64,000 bases of DNA. Source: Peterkaempfera bronchialis (GTDB lineage: Bacteria > Actinomycetota > Actinomycetes > Streptomycetales > Streptomycetaceae). The stretch spans positions 3,844,001 to 3,908,000 of the forward strand of contig NZ_CP031264.1 in assembly GCF_003258605.2 (NCBI RefSeq), written 5' to 3'. The notes beneath the pieces were generated by a model. It made no database searches. It had not been told where the DNA came from and saw only the letters and a program-made list of their open reading frames with translations. This document shows positions 15,066 to 23,050 of the stretch, one piece after another; the stretch's first letter is position 1, and each line of letters opens with the position of its first letter. The position numbers were made by a program, and so were the translations under genes.

Positions 15066-17488
15066 GCAGCACCGACATCTGGGCCTGGGTCCGCGACACC
15101 CACGGCGAACTGGCCGAGGCCGGGCACCACCGGCTCGCCCAGGCCGTGATCGACCTGCCCGGCCACGCCACCGACGGCCGCAACGCGCAGCTGGACGCCA
15201 CCTACCCGGAGGCACTGGCGGCGGCCCGCGCCCTCGGCCTGCCCTGGGTGGAGCTCTATCTGCGGCACTGGCGGCTCCAGAACCTCCTCAACAAGCGCCA
15301 GCAGGGCGAGGCCGCCCTCACCGAGGCCGTCTCGCTGCTGGAGTACGCCCACCGCGAGGAGACCGCCGGCTGCCCGCAGTCCGTCTGCACCGTGCAGGAC
15401 TTCGCCATCTGCCACGCCCGCATCGACGGGCCCGGCTATGTCGCCGAGCGGATCGCCGTGCTCGACGAGACCCTGGAGCGCATCGAGCCCGCCCGCGCCT
15501 GCTTCGACTGCCTCACCCGGGAGTACTCCGACGCCCTGGAGGACGACGACCGCGCCGACGAGGCCCTGGCCTACCTGGACGCCGCCGCCGCCCGGATGCG
15601 CGCCGCCGGGCAGCAGCCGTCGCTCAGCTTCGGCCTGGCGCGGGTCGGGTCGCTCCATCTGCTCGGCCGCTACGAGGACGCCCTGACCGCGACGGACGAG
15701 GCGGAGAAGGCACATCTCACCCGTGGCCTGGAGCTGGACGACGACGACCGCCGCTCCCTCGGCCTCTGCCGCGCCCGCTCGCTGGCGGCCCTCGGCCGGG
15801 CGGCGGAGGCCGTGGCGCAGCTGCCCTCCGCCGAGGACGCCGACGAGTACGCCGACCTGCGCGCCCGCTGGGCGGAGACCGCCGAGACGCTGGCCGGGCT
15901 CGGAGCGCTGCCCAACGACGCCGAGCTGGGTACCCGGCTCGCCCGCTGGGCCGGGTACCTGGACTCGGTCGGTTCCCACCGCCCCTGCCTGGACCTGCTG
16001 CTCATCGCCGGCCGACTCGCCACCGCCCGGGGCGCGCGCACCGTGGCACGGGCGCTCGCCGACAGCGCCGAGCGCAAGGTCACCGCGCTGCGCCGGACCG
16101 ACGGGGTCGCCGAGCAGGTCGCCGAGGTGCGCGCCGCCGCCGACGCGCTGCCGGCGCCCGAGCTGCCCGTCCCCGCCGCCGAACTGCTGCCGTGGCTGGC
16201 CGAGCGCAGCGAGCGACTGCACGCCGAACACGCCGAGCACGCCGAGCACGCCGAGCACGCCGAACACGCCGAGGACGGTGACGCGGCCCACCCCCACCAG
16301 GACCTGGAGGCCGACACCGACCTGGTCGCCGAGGCCGCCGAGCAGTGCCCCGACTCCACCGACCTGGTGCTCTCGCTGGCGAGCCTGCTGGGCGCGCTGG
16401 GGCTGGCCCGCGCCGCCGCCGACCTGATGTGGCGCCGTCTGGAGAGCGACCCGGCCGACGCCTACCTGCCCAACGTCCTGGCCTCCGCCCTGATCGAGGC
16501 GCGCGACGGCGACGGCGTACGGCGGCTCGCCGACCGGCTGGCCGTGGACCGGCCCGGCGACGCGCACTGGACCCGGGCCCGCTGGGCCGAGGCGGAGGGT
16601 CGCTGGGCCGAGGTGGCGGAGGAGTGCGCGGCGATCATCGCGCTCCACCCGGACCGCATCAACACCCGGCGGCTCTGGGCGAAGGCCGCCGCTGAGCTGG
16701 GCGACCACGCCGGGGTGCAGCGGCTCTTCGAGGAGATCCTGGTCCACGCCCTGCCGGACGGGGAGGCCGCCGGGCCGGAGGAGGCGCACCGGACCGTCCA
16801 GCCGCCCGACCTGTGGGGCCTGATCGTCGCCGCCACCGCCAACCGGGACTGGGCCGCCGTGCGGGGAGCCGCCGCGCGGCTCGGCATGGAGTTCGAGGCC
16901 GAGGAGGGGCCGATCGACGAGGAGTGGCAGGTGATCAGCGTCCGGGTCACCGCGGCGAACGGCTCGCACCTCGACCTCCCGGCGATCCGCACCGGGCCCG
17001 CCACCGCCCGCATCCTGCCGGTCACCGGCGACGACGTGCCGGTCAACCACGGTGACACCGTGGTCTTCGAGCCCAGCCTGCTGGAGCCCCAGCCGCAGTC
17101 GGAGGAGGAGCTGGAGCACTGGAGCCCGCTCTTCGGCATGGTCACCCTGCTCGACCCCGCCGGGTTCACCACCTACTGGATCGACGGTGCCTCGCCGGGC
17201 CAGGAGGCATGGGCCGCACTGCGGGACGAGCTGCGGGCGCAGGGGTACGGCATCTGGGCCTACAGCGGCGACCTGTACCGGGTCACCGACCCCGGCGGCG
17301 GGGAGTCGCTGCCGGGTCTGTACGCGGCCGTGGGCATCCCGCCGCTGGCCTCGGCGGCCGACGCCGACGCGCTGCTCACCCGGCTCACCGCCGCCTGGGA
17401 GCACCCGCTGGCCTGGCCGGACCTCGCCGAGGCGGCGGGCACCGACACCGCCCCGCACCGCGACACCGTGGAGCGGTACGGGCTCTGA
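15062..17488 (+). CDS. TPR-rich helical-repeat protein paired with the Hsp90-like ATPase
   Basis: This 808-residue protein starts with GTG inside the end of the Hsp90-like gene. It is helical throughout, with degenerate tetratricopeptide-like pairs: 'GRYEDALTATDEAEKAHLTRG', 'ELGDHAGVQRLFEEIL', 'PDSTDLVLSLASLLGALGLARAAADLMWRRL'. Around residue 390 is a run of six His-Ala-Glu repeats (16220-16273), probably a linker. The C-terminal third ('WQVISVRVTAANGSHLDLPAIRTGPATARI', 'VNHGDTVVFEP') looks like a separate beta-rich domain. Hsp90 proteins use TPR co-chaperones in eukaryotes; the tight coupling here suggests an analogous partner, by convergence. No signal peptide. Confidence 0.75.
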   Translation: MSSTDIWAWVRDTHGELAEAGHHRLAQAVIDLPGHATDGRNAQLDATYPEALAAARALGLPWVELYLRHWRLQNLLNKRQQGEAALTEAVSLLEYAHREETAGCPQSVCTVQDFAICHARIDGPGYVAERIAVLDETLERIEPARACFDCLTREYSDALEDDDRADEALAYLDAAAARMRAAGQQPSLSFGLARVGSLHLLGRYEDALTATDEAEKAHLTRGLELDDDDRRSLGLCRARSLAALGRAAEAVAQLPSAEDADEYADLRARWAETAETLAGLGALPNDAELGTRLARWAGYLDSVGSHRPCLDLLLIAGRLATARGARTVARALADSAERKVTALRRTDGVAEQVAEVRAAADALPAPELPVPAAELLPWLAERSERLHAEHAEHAEHAEHAEHAEDGDAAHPHQDLEADTDLVAEAAEQCPDSTDLVLSLASLLGALGLARAAADLMWRRLESDPADAYLPNVLASALIEARDGDGVRRLADRLAVDRPGDAHWTRARWAEAEGRWAEVAEECAAIIALHPDRINTRRLWAKAAAELGDHAGVQRLFEEILVHALPDGEAAGPEEAHRTVQPPDLWGLIVAATANRDWAAVRGAAARLGMEFEAEEGPIDEEWQVISVRVTAANGSHLDLPAIRTGPATARILPVTGDDVPVNHGDTVVFEPSLLEPQPQSEEELEHWSPLFGMVTLLDPAGFTTYWIDGASPGQEAWAALRDELRAQGYGIWAYSGDLYRVTDPGGGESLPGLYAAVGIPPLASAADADALLTRLTAAWEHPLAWPDLAEAAGTDTAPHRDTVERYGL
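16220..16273 (+). repeat. Six 9-bp units (CACGCCGAG) encoding His-Ala-Glu
   Basis: Units of nine bases repeat from 16220 to 16273 with G/A changes at the last base. They stay in frame and give (HAE)6 in the TPR protein. Likely slippage-prone. Confidence 0.85.
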
Positions 17489-17535
17489 CAGCACGGGCTC
17501 TGGCAGCACGGGCTCTGGCAGCACGGGCTCTGGCG
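17476..17535 (+). repeat. Four 15-bp units (GCACGGGCTCTGGCA) across the TPR gene stop codon
   Basis: Units begin at 17476, 17491, 17506 and 17521. The first, inside the TPR gene, differs (GTACGGGCTCTGACA) and supplies the TGA stop; the three downstream units have TGG at that place. The array looks like a copy expansion of the 3' end of the gene. Confidence 0.8.
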
Positions 17536-17557
17536 GGGGTCCACGGGCGGACGCGAC

Positions 17558-17587
17558 TTGGTCATTGCTTTACTCTTGCATGACCAA
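17558..17587. promoter_or_regulatory. Inverted repeat TTGGTCAT-N14-ATGACCAA upstream of dedA
   Basis: Eight-bp arms (17558-17565 and 17580-17587) are exact, in a stretch unusually rich in A/T for this genome, 48 bp before the dedA start. It has the form of an operator for a dimeric regulator. The regulator is not identifiable from the window. Confidence 0.45.
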
Positions 17588-17634
17588 ACCTTGGCGTCCG
17601 CCCGGGACGCCCCCGTACCAGGAGCGGCCGCCCC

Positions 17635-18309
17635 GTGACGACCCTCGCCCTCGGCCCGCAGTGGCTCGACCCCGAGCACCTGATCTCCACCTTCGGCCTG
17701 ATCGGCATCCTGGCGGTGGTCTTCGCCGAGTCCGGCCTGCTCATCGGCTTCTTCCTGCCGGGTGACTCGCTGCTCTTCACCGCCGGCCTGCTGGTCGCCC
17801 ACGGCCAGTACCTCGACCAGCCGCTCTGGCTGGTCTGCACCCTGATCACCGCCGCCGCCGTGGCCGGTGACCAGGTCGGGTACCTCTTCGGCCGCAAGGT
17901 CGGCCCGGCCCTCTTCCGCCGCCCCGACTCCCGGCTCTTCAAGCAGGAGAACGTGGAGAAGGCGCATGGCTTCTTCGAGCGGCACGGCGGCCGGTCGATC
18001 GTGCTGGCCCGCTTCGTCCCGGTGATCCGCACCTTCACCCCGGTCGTCGCCGGGGTCAGCCGCATGAGCTACCGCACCTTCACCGTGTACAACATCGTCG
18101 GCGGGGTGCTCTGGGGCAGCGGGGTGACCCTGCTCGGCCATGTCCTCGGCCGGATCGCCTTCGTCCGGGACCACATCGAGCTGATCCTGGTCGGCATTGT
18201 GCTGCTCTCCGTGGTACCGGTCGCCGTGGAACTGCTGCGGGCCCGCCGCGCCGCCCGGGCCGAGCCTGCCGGAAATACCGATCAGGGGCATGTGCATTCC
18301 CGCCGGTGA
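17635..18309 (+). CDS. DedA-family membrane protein
   Basis: The 224-residue product is a full DedA protein: 'FAESGLLIGFFLPGDSLLFTAGLL' is the re-entrant family block, 'AGDQVGYLFGRKVG' and 'RFVPVIRTFTPVVAGVSRM' carry the conserved Arg and Pro-Gly features, and the C-terminus has two further membrane helices. DedA proteins are lipid or envelope-homeostasis transporters; several flip undecaprenyl phosphate or phosphatidylethanolamine. The GTG start has CAGGAGCGG about 10 bp upstream. The short basic tail is cytoplasmic. Confidence 0.88.
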   Translation: MTTLALGPQWLDPEHLISTFGLIGILAVVFAESGLLIGFFLPGDSLLFTAGLLVAHGQYLDQPLWLVCTLITAAAVAGDQVGYLFGRKVGPALFRRPDSRLFKQENVEKAHGFFERHGGRSIVLARFVPVIRTFTPVVAGVSRMSYRTFTVYNIVGGVLWGSGVTLLGHVLGRIAFVRDHIELILVGIVLLSVVPVAVELLRARRAARAEPAGNTDQGHVHSRR

Positions 18310-18392
18310 TCAGGCAAAGTGGGGGAAAGGATCACACCCGGTGAGCGCGCGGTCGGCCGGACCCGCCCAACGGGGCGGCAAGGAGCGGGCAG

Positions 18393-20126
18393 GTGCCGGA
18401 GGCGGCGGACCGGACGGGCCGGGGGAGGACCCGACCGACGGGCAGTGAACAGGAGGCGGTCGGCGAACAGCGGCTCGTCGGCGACGACGCGCTCGCCGAG
18501 GAGTTCGCCGAGGAGTTCGCCGGGGAGCAGAGCGAGAGGGACGCGCAGCGCCGCACCGAACGGCCGCGCGCCCCCAAGGCGCCCCCCACCGCCGGACTGC
18601 TCGGCATCGACGAACCCACCCTCTCCTCCGGCGACGACTGGCGCACCGTCGGCTACACCCCGCCATCCGGCATATCCGTGCAGTCGCTCCAGGTCGGCGC
18701 CCCCGGCGCCGCACCCTGGCCGGACCGGATGCGCACCCTGCTGCGCACCCCCATGTCCGAGCGGCCCGCCTTCGAGCGCACCGAGCGCGAGGGTCGCCCC
18801 GAGACCGGCAGCCGCAACGTCCCCCGCATCCTCGACCTCGCGCTCCGCATCGGCGAACTGCTGCTCGCCAGCGGTGAGAGCGCCGAGGACGTCGAGGCCG
18901 CCATGCTCGGCGTCACCCACGCCTACGGCCTGGACCGGTGCGAGCCCCAGGTCACCTTCATCATGATCTCCATCTCCTACCAGCCCTCGCTGGTGGACGC
19001 CCCCGTCACCGCCGACCGCACCGTACGCCGCCGCGCCTCCGACTACACCCGGCTGGCCGCCGTCTACCGCCTGGTCGCCGACATCACCGCCGAGCGGGCC
19101 GGTGTCAATGACGCCTACCGCCGACTCGCCGAGATCCGCCGCAACCGCCACCCCTACCCCGGCTGGCTGCTCTCGCTCTGCGCCGGCCTCCTGGCCGGTG
19201 CGGCCTGCTTCCTGGTCGGCGGGCAGCTGGACGCCAAGGCATGGCTGGTCTTCGCCACCGCCTTCATCGCCGCCGTCCTCGGCGACCGGCTCGCCTGGCT
19301 GGTCGCCGGGCGCGGGCTGCCGGAGTTCTACCAGTTCGTCCTGGCCGCCATGCCCGCCGCCGGTACCGGCGTCATCCTCGCCCTGGCCGGACCGGGCGTC
19401 GGCCTGCGCGGCTCGGTGGTGATCACCGGTGGGCTCTTTGCGCTGCTCCCCGGCCGAGCCCTGGTCTCCGCCGTACAGGACGGCCTCACCGGCTTCTACA
19501 TCACCGCCGCCGCCCGGCTGCTGGAAGTCCTCTACCTGGTCGCCGGCATCATCGTCGGCGTCCTGCTGGTGCTCTATGTCGGCGTCCGCTTCGGCGCCCA
19601 GCTGCGGCCCGAGCAGAGCCTGCTCCAGCACAGCTATCCGGCGCTCCAACTCGCCGCCGCGATGCTGCTCACCCTCGCCTTCGCGGTGATGCTCCAGAGC
19701 CACCGCCGCACCCTGCTGCTGGTCACCCTCAACGGCGGCATCGGCTGGGCCGTGTACGGCGCCCTCACCGTCGACATCGGCGTCTCCCCGGTGATCGCCA
19801 CCGGGATCGCCGCCGGCATCGTCGGCCTCTTCGGCCAGCTCGCCTCCCGCTACCGGTACGCCTCCGCGCTGCCCTATGTCACCGCCGCGCTCGGCCCGCT
19901 GCTGCCCGGCTCCGCCATCTACCTCGGCATGCTCTCGGTGGCCCAGGGCCACGCCGACGGGGGACTGGTCGCGGTCAGCCGCGCCGCCGCGCTCGCGCTG
20001 GCCCTCGCCGTCGGCGTGAACCTCGGCGGCGAGGTCGCCCGGCTCTTCATGCGGCTGCCGGTCGGCGTCGGCGCCGGCACCGCCGCAGGCCAGCGGCCGG
20101 CCGCCAAGCGGACCCGGGGATTCTGA
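18393..20126 (+). CDS. ThrE-family threonine/serine exporter, fused two-domain form
   Basis: The 577-residue protein has a polar N-terminus of about 110 residues, then the ThrE soluble domain ('ILDLALRIGELLLASGESAEDVEAAM', 'GLDRCEPQVTFIMISISY', 'RRRASDYTRLAAVYRLV') and about ten membrane helices from residue 255 on ('GWLLSLCAGLLAGAACFLVGG' onward). Both ThrE pore domains, encoded by separate genes in some bacteria, are fused as in Corynebacterium ThrE. It should export small amino acids such as threonine or serine. The GTG follows AAGGAGCGGGCAG. Confidence 0.85.
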   Translation: MPEAADRTGRGRTRPTGSEQEAVGEQRLVGDDALAEEFAEEFAGEQSERDAQRRTERPRAPKAPPTAGLLGIDEPTLSSGDDWRTVGYTPPSGISVQSLQVGAPGAAPWPDRMRTLLRTPMSERPAFERTEREGRPETGSRNVPRILDLALRIGELLLASGESAEDVEAAMLGVTHAYGLDRCEPQVTFIMISISYQPSLVDAPVTADRTVRRRASDYTRLAAVYRLVADITAERAGVNDAYRRLAEIRRNRHPYPGWLLSLCAGLLAGAACFLVGGQLDAKAWLVFATAFIAAVLGDRLAWLVAGRGLPEFYQFVLAAMPAAGTGVILALAGPGVGLRGSVVITGGLFALLPGRALVSAVQDGLTGFYITAAARLLEVLYLVAGIIVGVLLVLYVGVRFGAQLRPEQSLLQHSYPALQLAAAMLLTLAFAVMLQSHRRTLLLVTLNGGIGWAVYGALTVDIGVSPVIATGIAAGIVGLFGQLASRYRYASALPYVTAALGPLLPGSAIYLGMLSVAQGHADGGLVAVSRAAALALALAVGVNLGGEVARLFMRLPVGVGAGTAAGQRPAAKRTRGF

Positions 20127-20137
20127 GGCGGCCGGGG

Positions 20138-21124
20138 GTGGTGTGGGAGGGCCTGGTGCACGCCTACCGGCACCACATCCTGGAACAGGGCAAGCAGCCG
20201 CTGTTCCTGCTGCTGGTGGGGTTCATCGGGTCCTTCCTCTGCATCCGCTTCAGCGTCCGCATGATCCGGCGCGGGGTGCGCTGGTGGCCCGGCAACATCA
20301 CCCCCGGCGGCCTGCACATCCACCACGCCGTCTTCGGGCTGGGCTTCCTGCTGGCCGGTGGCTTCGGGGCGTTCGCCAGCGGCGGTGCGAGGCTGGGACT
20401 CTTCGGGCTGCTCTTCGGCATCGGGTGCGGGCTGGTGCTCGACGAGTTCGCGCTGATCCTGCACCTGGAGGACGTCTACTGGAGCGAGCAGGGCCGCAAG
20501 TCGGTGGACGCCGTCATCATCGGCATCCTGGTCACCGGGCTGCTGCTCACCGGGTACCTCCCGCTGGGCGTCGTCCCCGGTGAGTCCACCCGCTGGGGCG
20601 TGCTCGCGGTGCTCTCCGTCAATGCGCTGTTCTCCCTGGTCACGCTCTTTAAGGGCAAGGTCTGGACCGGGCTGCTGGGCATCATGGTCCCCGGCCTCTC
20701 CTGGGTGGGCGCCGCCCGGCTGGCCCGCCCGTACAGCCCCTGGGCGCGGTGGCGCTACCGGCGGCGGCCCCGCCGGATGGCCAGGGCCGTACGGCGTGAG
20801 CAGCGGCTGCACCGCAGGGCCGACCGGGCCCGTACCTGGCTCTTCGACCTGATCGCCGGCGCCCCGGACAAGGTGGCGCCGCACCACACCGCCACCCGGC
20901 GGGTCGCCGAGCGGATGGCCGCCCGGATGACCGCCCACCTCGACGCCCATGAGGCCGGCCGCCTGGCCCGGGTCGCCGCCCGCCGCTCCGACCGCACCCC
21001 AGGCCACCGGCCCCCGCACCCCGTGACCGCCGCCCGCCGCGACCTCTCCGCCGCCCGCCGCCGCACCATCACCGCCGGCCGCCCCCGCCCCTGCCTCCAC
21101 CGCCACCGCCCTGGCACCCGCTGA
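20138..21124 (+). CDS. Conserved actinobacterial integral membrane protein
   Basis: The 328-residue protein has about five or six membrane helices in the first 200 residues ('QPLFLLLVGFIGSFLCIRFSV', 'HHAVFGLGFLLAGGFGAFAS', 'SVDAVIIGILVTGLLLTGYLPL', 'VLAVLSVNALFSLVTLF') with the conserved 'NITPGGLHIHHAVFG' and 'LVLDEFALILHLEDVYWSEQG' blocks. A basic, Arg-rich cytoplasmic tail of about 120 residues follows. The family has no assigned function. The two adjacent GTG codons at 20138 and 20141 are both possible starts. Confidence 0.7.
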   Translation: MVWEGLVHAYRHHILEQGKQPLFLLLVGFIGSFLCIRFSVRMIRRGVRWWPGNITPGGLHIHHAVFGLGFLLAGGFGAFASGGARLGLFGLLFGIGCGLVLDEFALILHLEDVYWSEQGRKSVDAVIIGILVTGLLLTGYLPLGVVPGESTRWGVLAVLSVNALFSLVTLFKGKVWTGLLGIMVPGLSWVGAARLARPYSPWARWRYRRRPRRMARAVRREQRLHRRADRARTWLFDLIAGAPDKVAPHHTATRRVAERMAARMTAHLDAHEAGRLARVAARRSDRTPGHRPPHPVTAARRDLSAARRRTITAGRPRPCLHRHRPGTR

Positions 21125-21380
21125 CCCCGGTCCGCCCGCGCCGATCCCACCCGCCGCCGCCCCCCACGCGCCGTCGGCTACCTCAGCCACCGCCCCGGCA
21201 CCCGCTGACCCCACCTTCTCCTTGCCGCTGCCCCCGCATTGGCACCCGCCGACCCCGCCCGCCGCAGGCCAGCCGCCGCCCGGCGCGGGCCTCGGCGGAG
21301 ACCGCTACGCTGCCGCTCCCGGGAGATGCCGCACGGCCGGGGCCCGTACCACCGACCCGGTCCGATGACTTCGACGGGTG
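21125..21380. repeat. 256-bp intergenic stretch with copies of the upstream gene's 3' end
   Basis: C-rich, with no gene. The motif GGCACCCGCTGACCCC at the end of the membrane-protein gene recurs at about 21197-21212, and a diverged copy (GGCACCCGCCGACCCC) at about 21240-21255. The copies include the stop codon of the gene, so this looks like an old partial tandem duplication. Confidence 0.55.
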
Positions 21381-21944
21381 ATGCCCGTGCCCATCACGCC
21401 CGCGCACATCCGCGCCACCATCGACGCCTACGCCGGTCTCCACCCGAAGGAGAAGCCCGGCCTGGAGTTCGCCCTGAGGCTTCTGGACGAGGGGGCCGAC
21501 CTGACCGACCGCACCGAGTACCGAGGCCACGCCACCGCCACCGCCGTGCTGATCGGCCCCACCGGGAAGGTGCTGTTCATCCACCACCGGGCACTGTCCC
21601 GCTGGCTGATGCCCGGCGGACACGTCGAACCCCAGGACGGCACCCTGCTCACCGCCGCCCTGCGGGAACTCGCCGAGGAGACCGGCATCCGCCCCGAGAG
21701 CGTCGTACCGCTCGGCAGCAGCCCGCTTCAGATCGAGGTGCACGCCATCCCCGCCGATGAGGCCAAGGGCGAGCGCGGCCACCGGCACATCGACTTCCGC
21801 TATCTGTTCCGCACCGCCGCCGAGGTCGCCGCACTCCAGGCCGAGGAGGTCACCGGCGCCGCCTGGCGCCATGTCCGGGCCCTCGGCCACCGGCGCCTGC
21901 GCCGCCGGATGGCCGAAGGCGTGCGGCGTGCGGGCAGCGGGTGA
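21381..21944 (+). CDS. Nudix hydrolase
   Basis: The 187-residue protein has a Nudix box in 'GGHVEPQDGTLLTAALRELAEETGI'-like sequence (about residues 83-107): the REL-EE-G core is intact, while the spacing before it differs by one residue and has Asp in place of the first Glu. Nudix enzymes cleave nucleoside-diphosphate-X compounds; the substrate cannot be inferred. 'HRHIDFRYLF' after the box is common in this subgroup. I chose the ATG; a GTG directly before it gives one extra residue. No clear ribosome site. Confidence 0.82.
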   Translation: MPVPITPAHIRATIDAYAGLHPKEKPGLEFALRLLDEGADLTDRTEYRGHATATAVLIGPTGKVLFIHHRALSRWLMPGGHVEPQDGTLLTAALRELAEETGIRPESVVPLGSSPLQIEVHAIPADEAKGERGHRHIDFRYLFRTAAEVAALQAEEVTGAAWRHVRALGHRRLRRRMAEGVRRAGSG

Positions 21945-22007
21945 ACGGTTCCGGCTGCGGGTGCGTAGAGGAGGGTGTCAGGACCGCCCGCCCTCAGGGA
22001 GGAACCC

Positions 22008-22394
22008 ATGCACACCGCTCAGGCACCACGTGAGTCCACCGACCAGCGCCCCCGGCCCGGGGAGGCGAGGCGGGCGGCGAGCCGGGTGATCGGGGCATGG
22101 GCGGCGGACTGCTGCCCCGGGGCCAGCGACGAGGAGCTGGAGCGGCTGGCCCGGGAGGTGGTGCGGGCGGTGCGGCGGGCCGTGACGCCCCGGGTGGTGC
22201 CGCCGGGGCACCCCGGACTGACCTCCAAGCCCGGAGCGGACGCCGAGGCGGCCCGGCGGATCGCCGCCCGGCTGGAGGCGGAGCTGCGGCCGACGCCGCC
22301 TCCGCCGTACCAGTCGGCCGCCCGTGCCGCCGCCCCCGCCCCCGCCGCAGCCCCGCTGCGCAGACCACTGCTCCAGCCGCGCCCGTACCGCTGA
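22008..22394 (+). CDS. Hypothetical small protein, Pro/Ala-rich C-terminus
   Basis: A 128-residue protein with a helical middle ('EARRAASRVIGAWAADC', 'DEELERLAREVVRAVRRAV') and a Pro/Ala/Arg-rich tail. A strong site, AGGGAGGAACCC, precedes the ATG, which supports translation. Not recognised as a member of a known family; no signal peptide or membrane segment. Confidence 0.55.
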   Translation: MHTAQAPRESTDQRPRPGEARRAASRVIGAWAADCCPGASDEELERLAREVVRAVRRAVTPRVVPPGHPGLTSKPGADAEAARRIAARLEAELRPTPPPPYQSAARAAAPAPAAAPLRRPLLQPRPYR

Positions 22395-22479
22395 GCCCGT
22401 ACCGCTGAACGGCAGGACACAGCGAGGGCCGGGACCGGGAGGGTTCCTCCCCGGGTCTCGGCCCTCTTCGCGTCGGGGC

Positions 22480-22974
22480 TCAGTGGGAGTGCCCAGACTC
22501 CTTCAGACGCTTGACCGAGTTCTCGATCTCGGCCTCGGCCTCGGAGCGGCCGACCCAGTGGGCGCCCTCGACGGACTTGCCCGGCTCCAGGTCCTTGTAG
22601 ACCTCGAAGAAGTGCTGGATCTCCAGCCGGTCGAACTCCGACACGTGGTGGATGTCCCGCAGGTGCTCCCAGCGCGGGTCGGACGCCGGGACGCAGAGCA
22701 GCTTGTCGTCGCCGCCGGCCTCGTCGGTCATGTGGAACATGCCGATGGCGCGGCACTTGATCAGGCAGCCCGGGAAGGTCGGCTCCTCCAGGATGACCAG
22801 TGCGTCGAGCGGGTCACCGTCCTCGCCGAGGGTGCCCTCGACGAAGCCGTAGTCGGCCGGGTAGCGGGTCGAGGTGAAGAGCATCCGGTCGAGGCGGAGA
22901 CGGCCTGTCTCATGGTCCACCTCGTACTTGTTCCGCGAGCCCTTCGGGATCTCGATGGTGACGTCGAACTCCAA
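22480..22974 (-). CDS. ppa: Inorganic pyrophosphatase
   Basis: The 164-residue protein is a family I pyrophosphatase: '[22 protein letters not shown]', '[23 protein letters not shown]' with the metal-binding DGDPLD motif, and '[15 protein letters not shown]'. It drives biosynthesis by hydrolysing PPi in the cytoplasm. The start is the TTG at 22974, because GGAGG lies 5 bp upstream and homologues begin at this point; the frame is open 12 bp further. Divergent from the dacB-type gene. Confidence 0.95.
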   Translation of the reverse strand: MEFDVTIEIPKGSRNKYEVDHETGRLRLDRMLFTSTRYPADYGFVEGTLGEDGDPLDALVILEEPTFPGCLIKCRAIGMFHMTDEAGGDDKLLCVPASDPRWEHLRDIHHVSEFDRLEIQHFFEVYKDLEPGKSVEGAHWVGRSEAEAEIENSVKRLKESGHSH

Positions 22975-23050
22975 CGGGTCCTCCAAGATTCGGCACTGTC
23001 AGAATCAAGTGTCTCCTACGGTACGGAGTGCTCGGGAAAGGGGCCGGTGG

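Noticed and set aside
15062-17524. Long minus-strand open frame opposite the TPR gene
   Set aside because: Repetitive Gly/Val/Arg/Gln translation typical of antisense frames; the plus-strand protein has a coherent helical pattern and coupling to the Hsp90-like gene.
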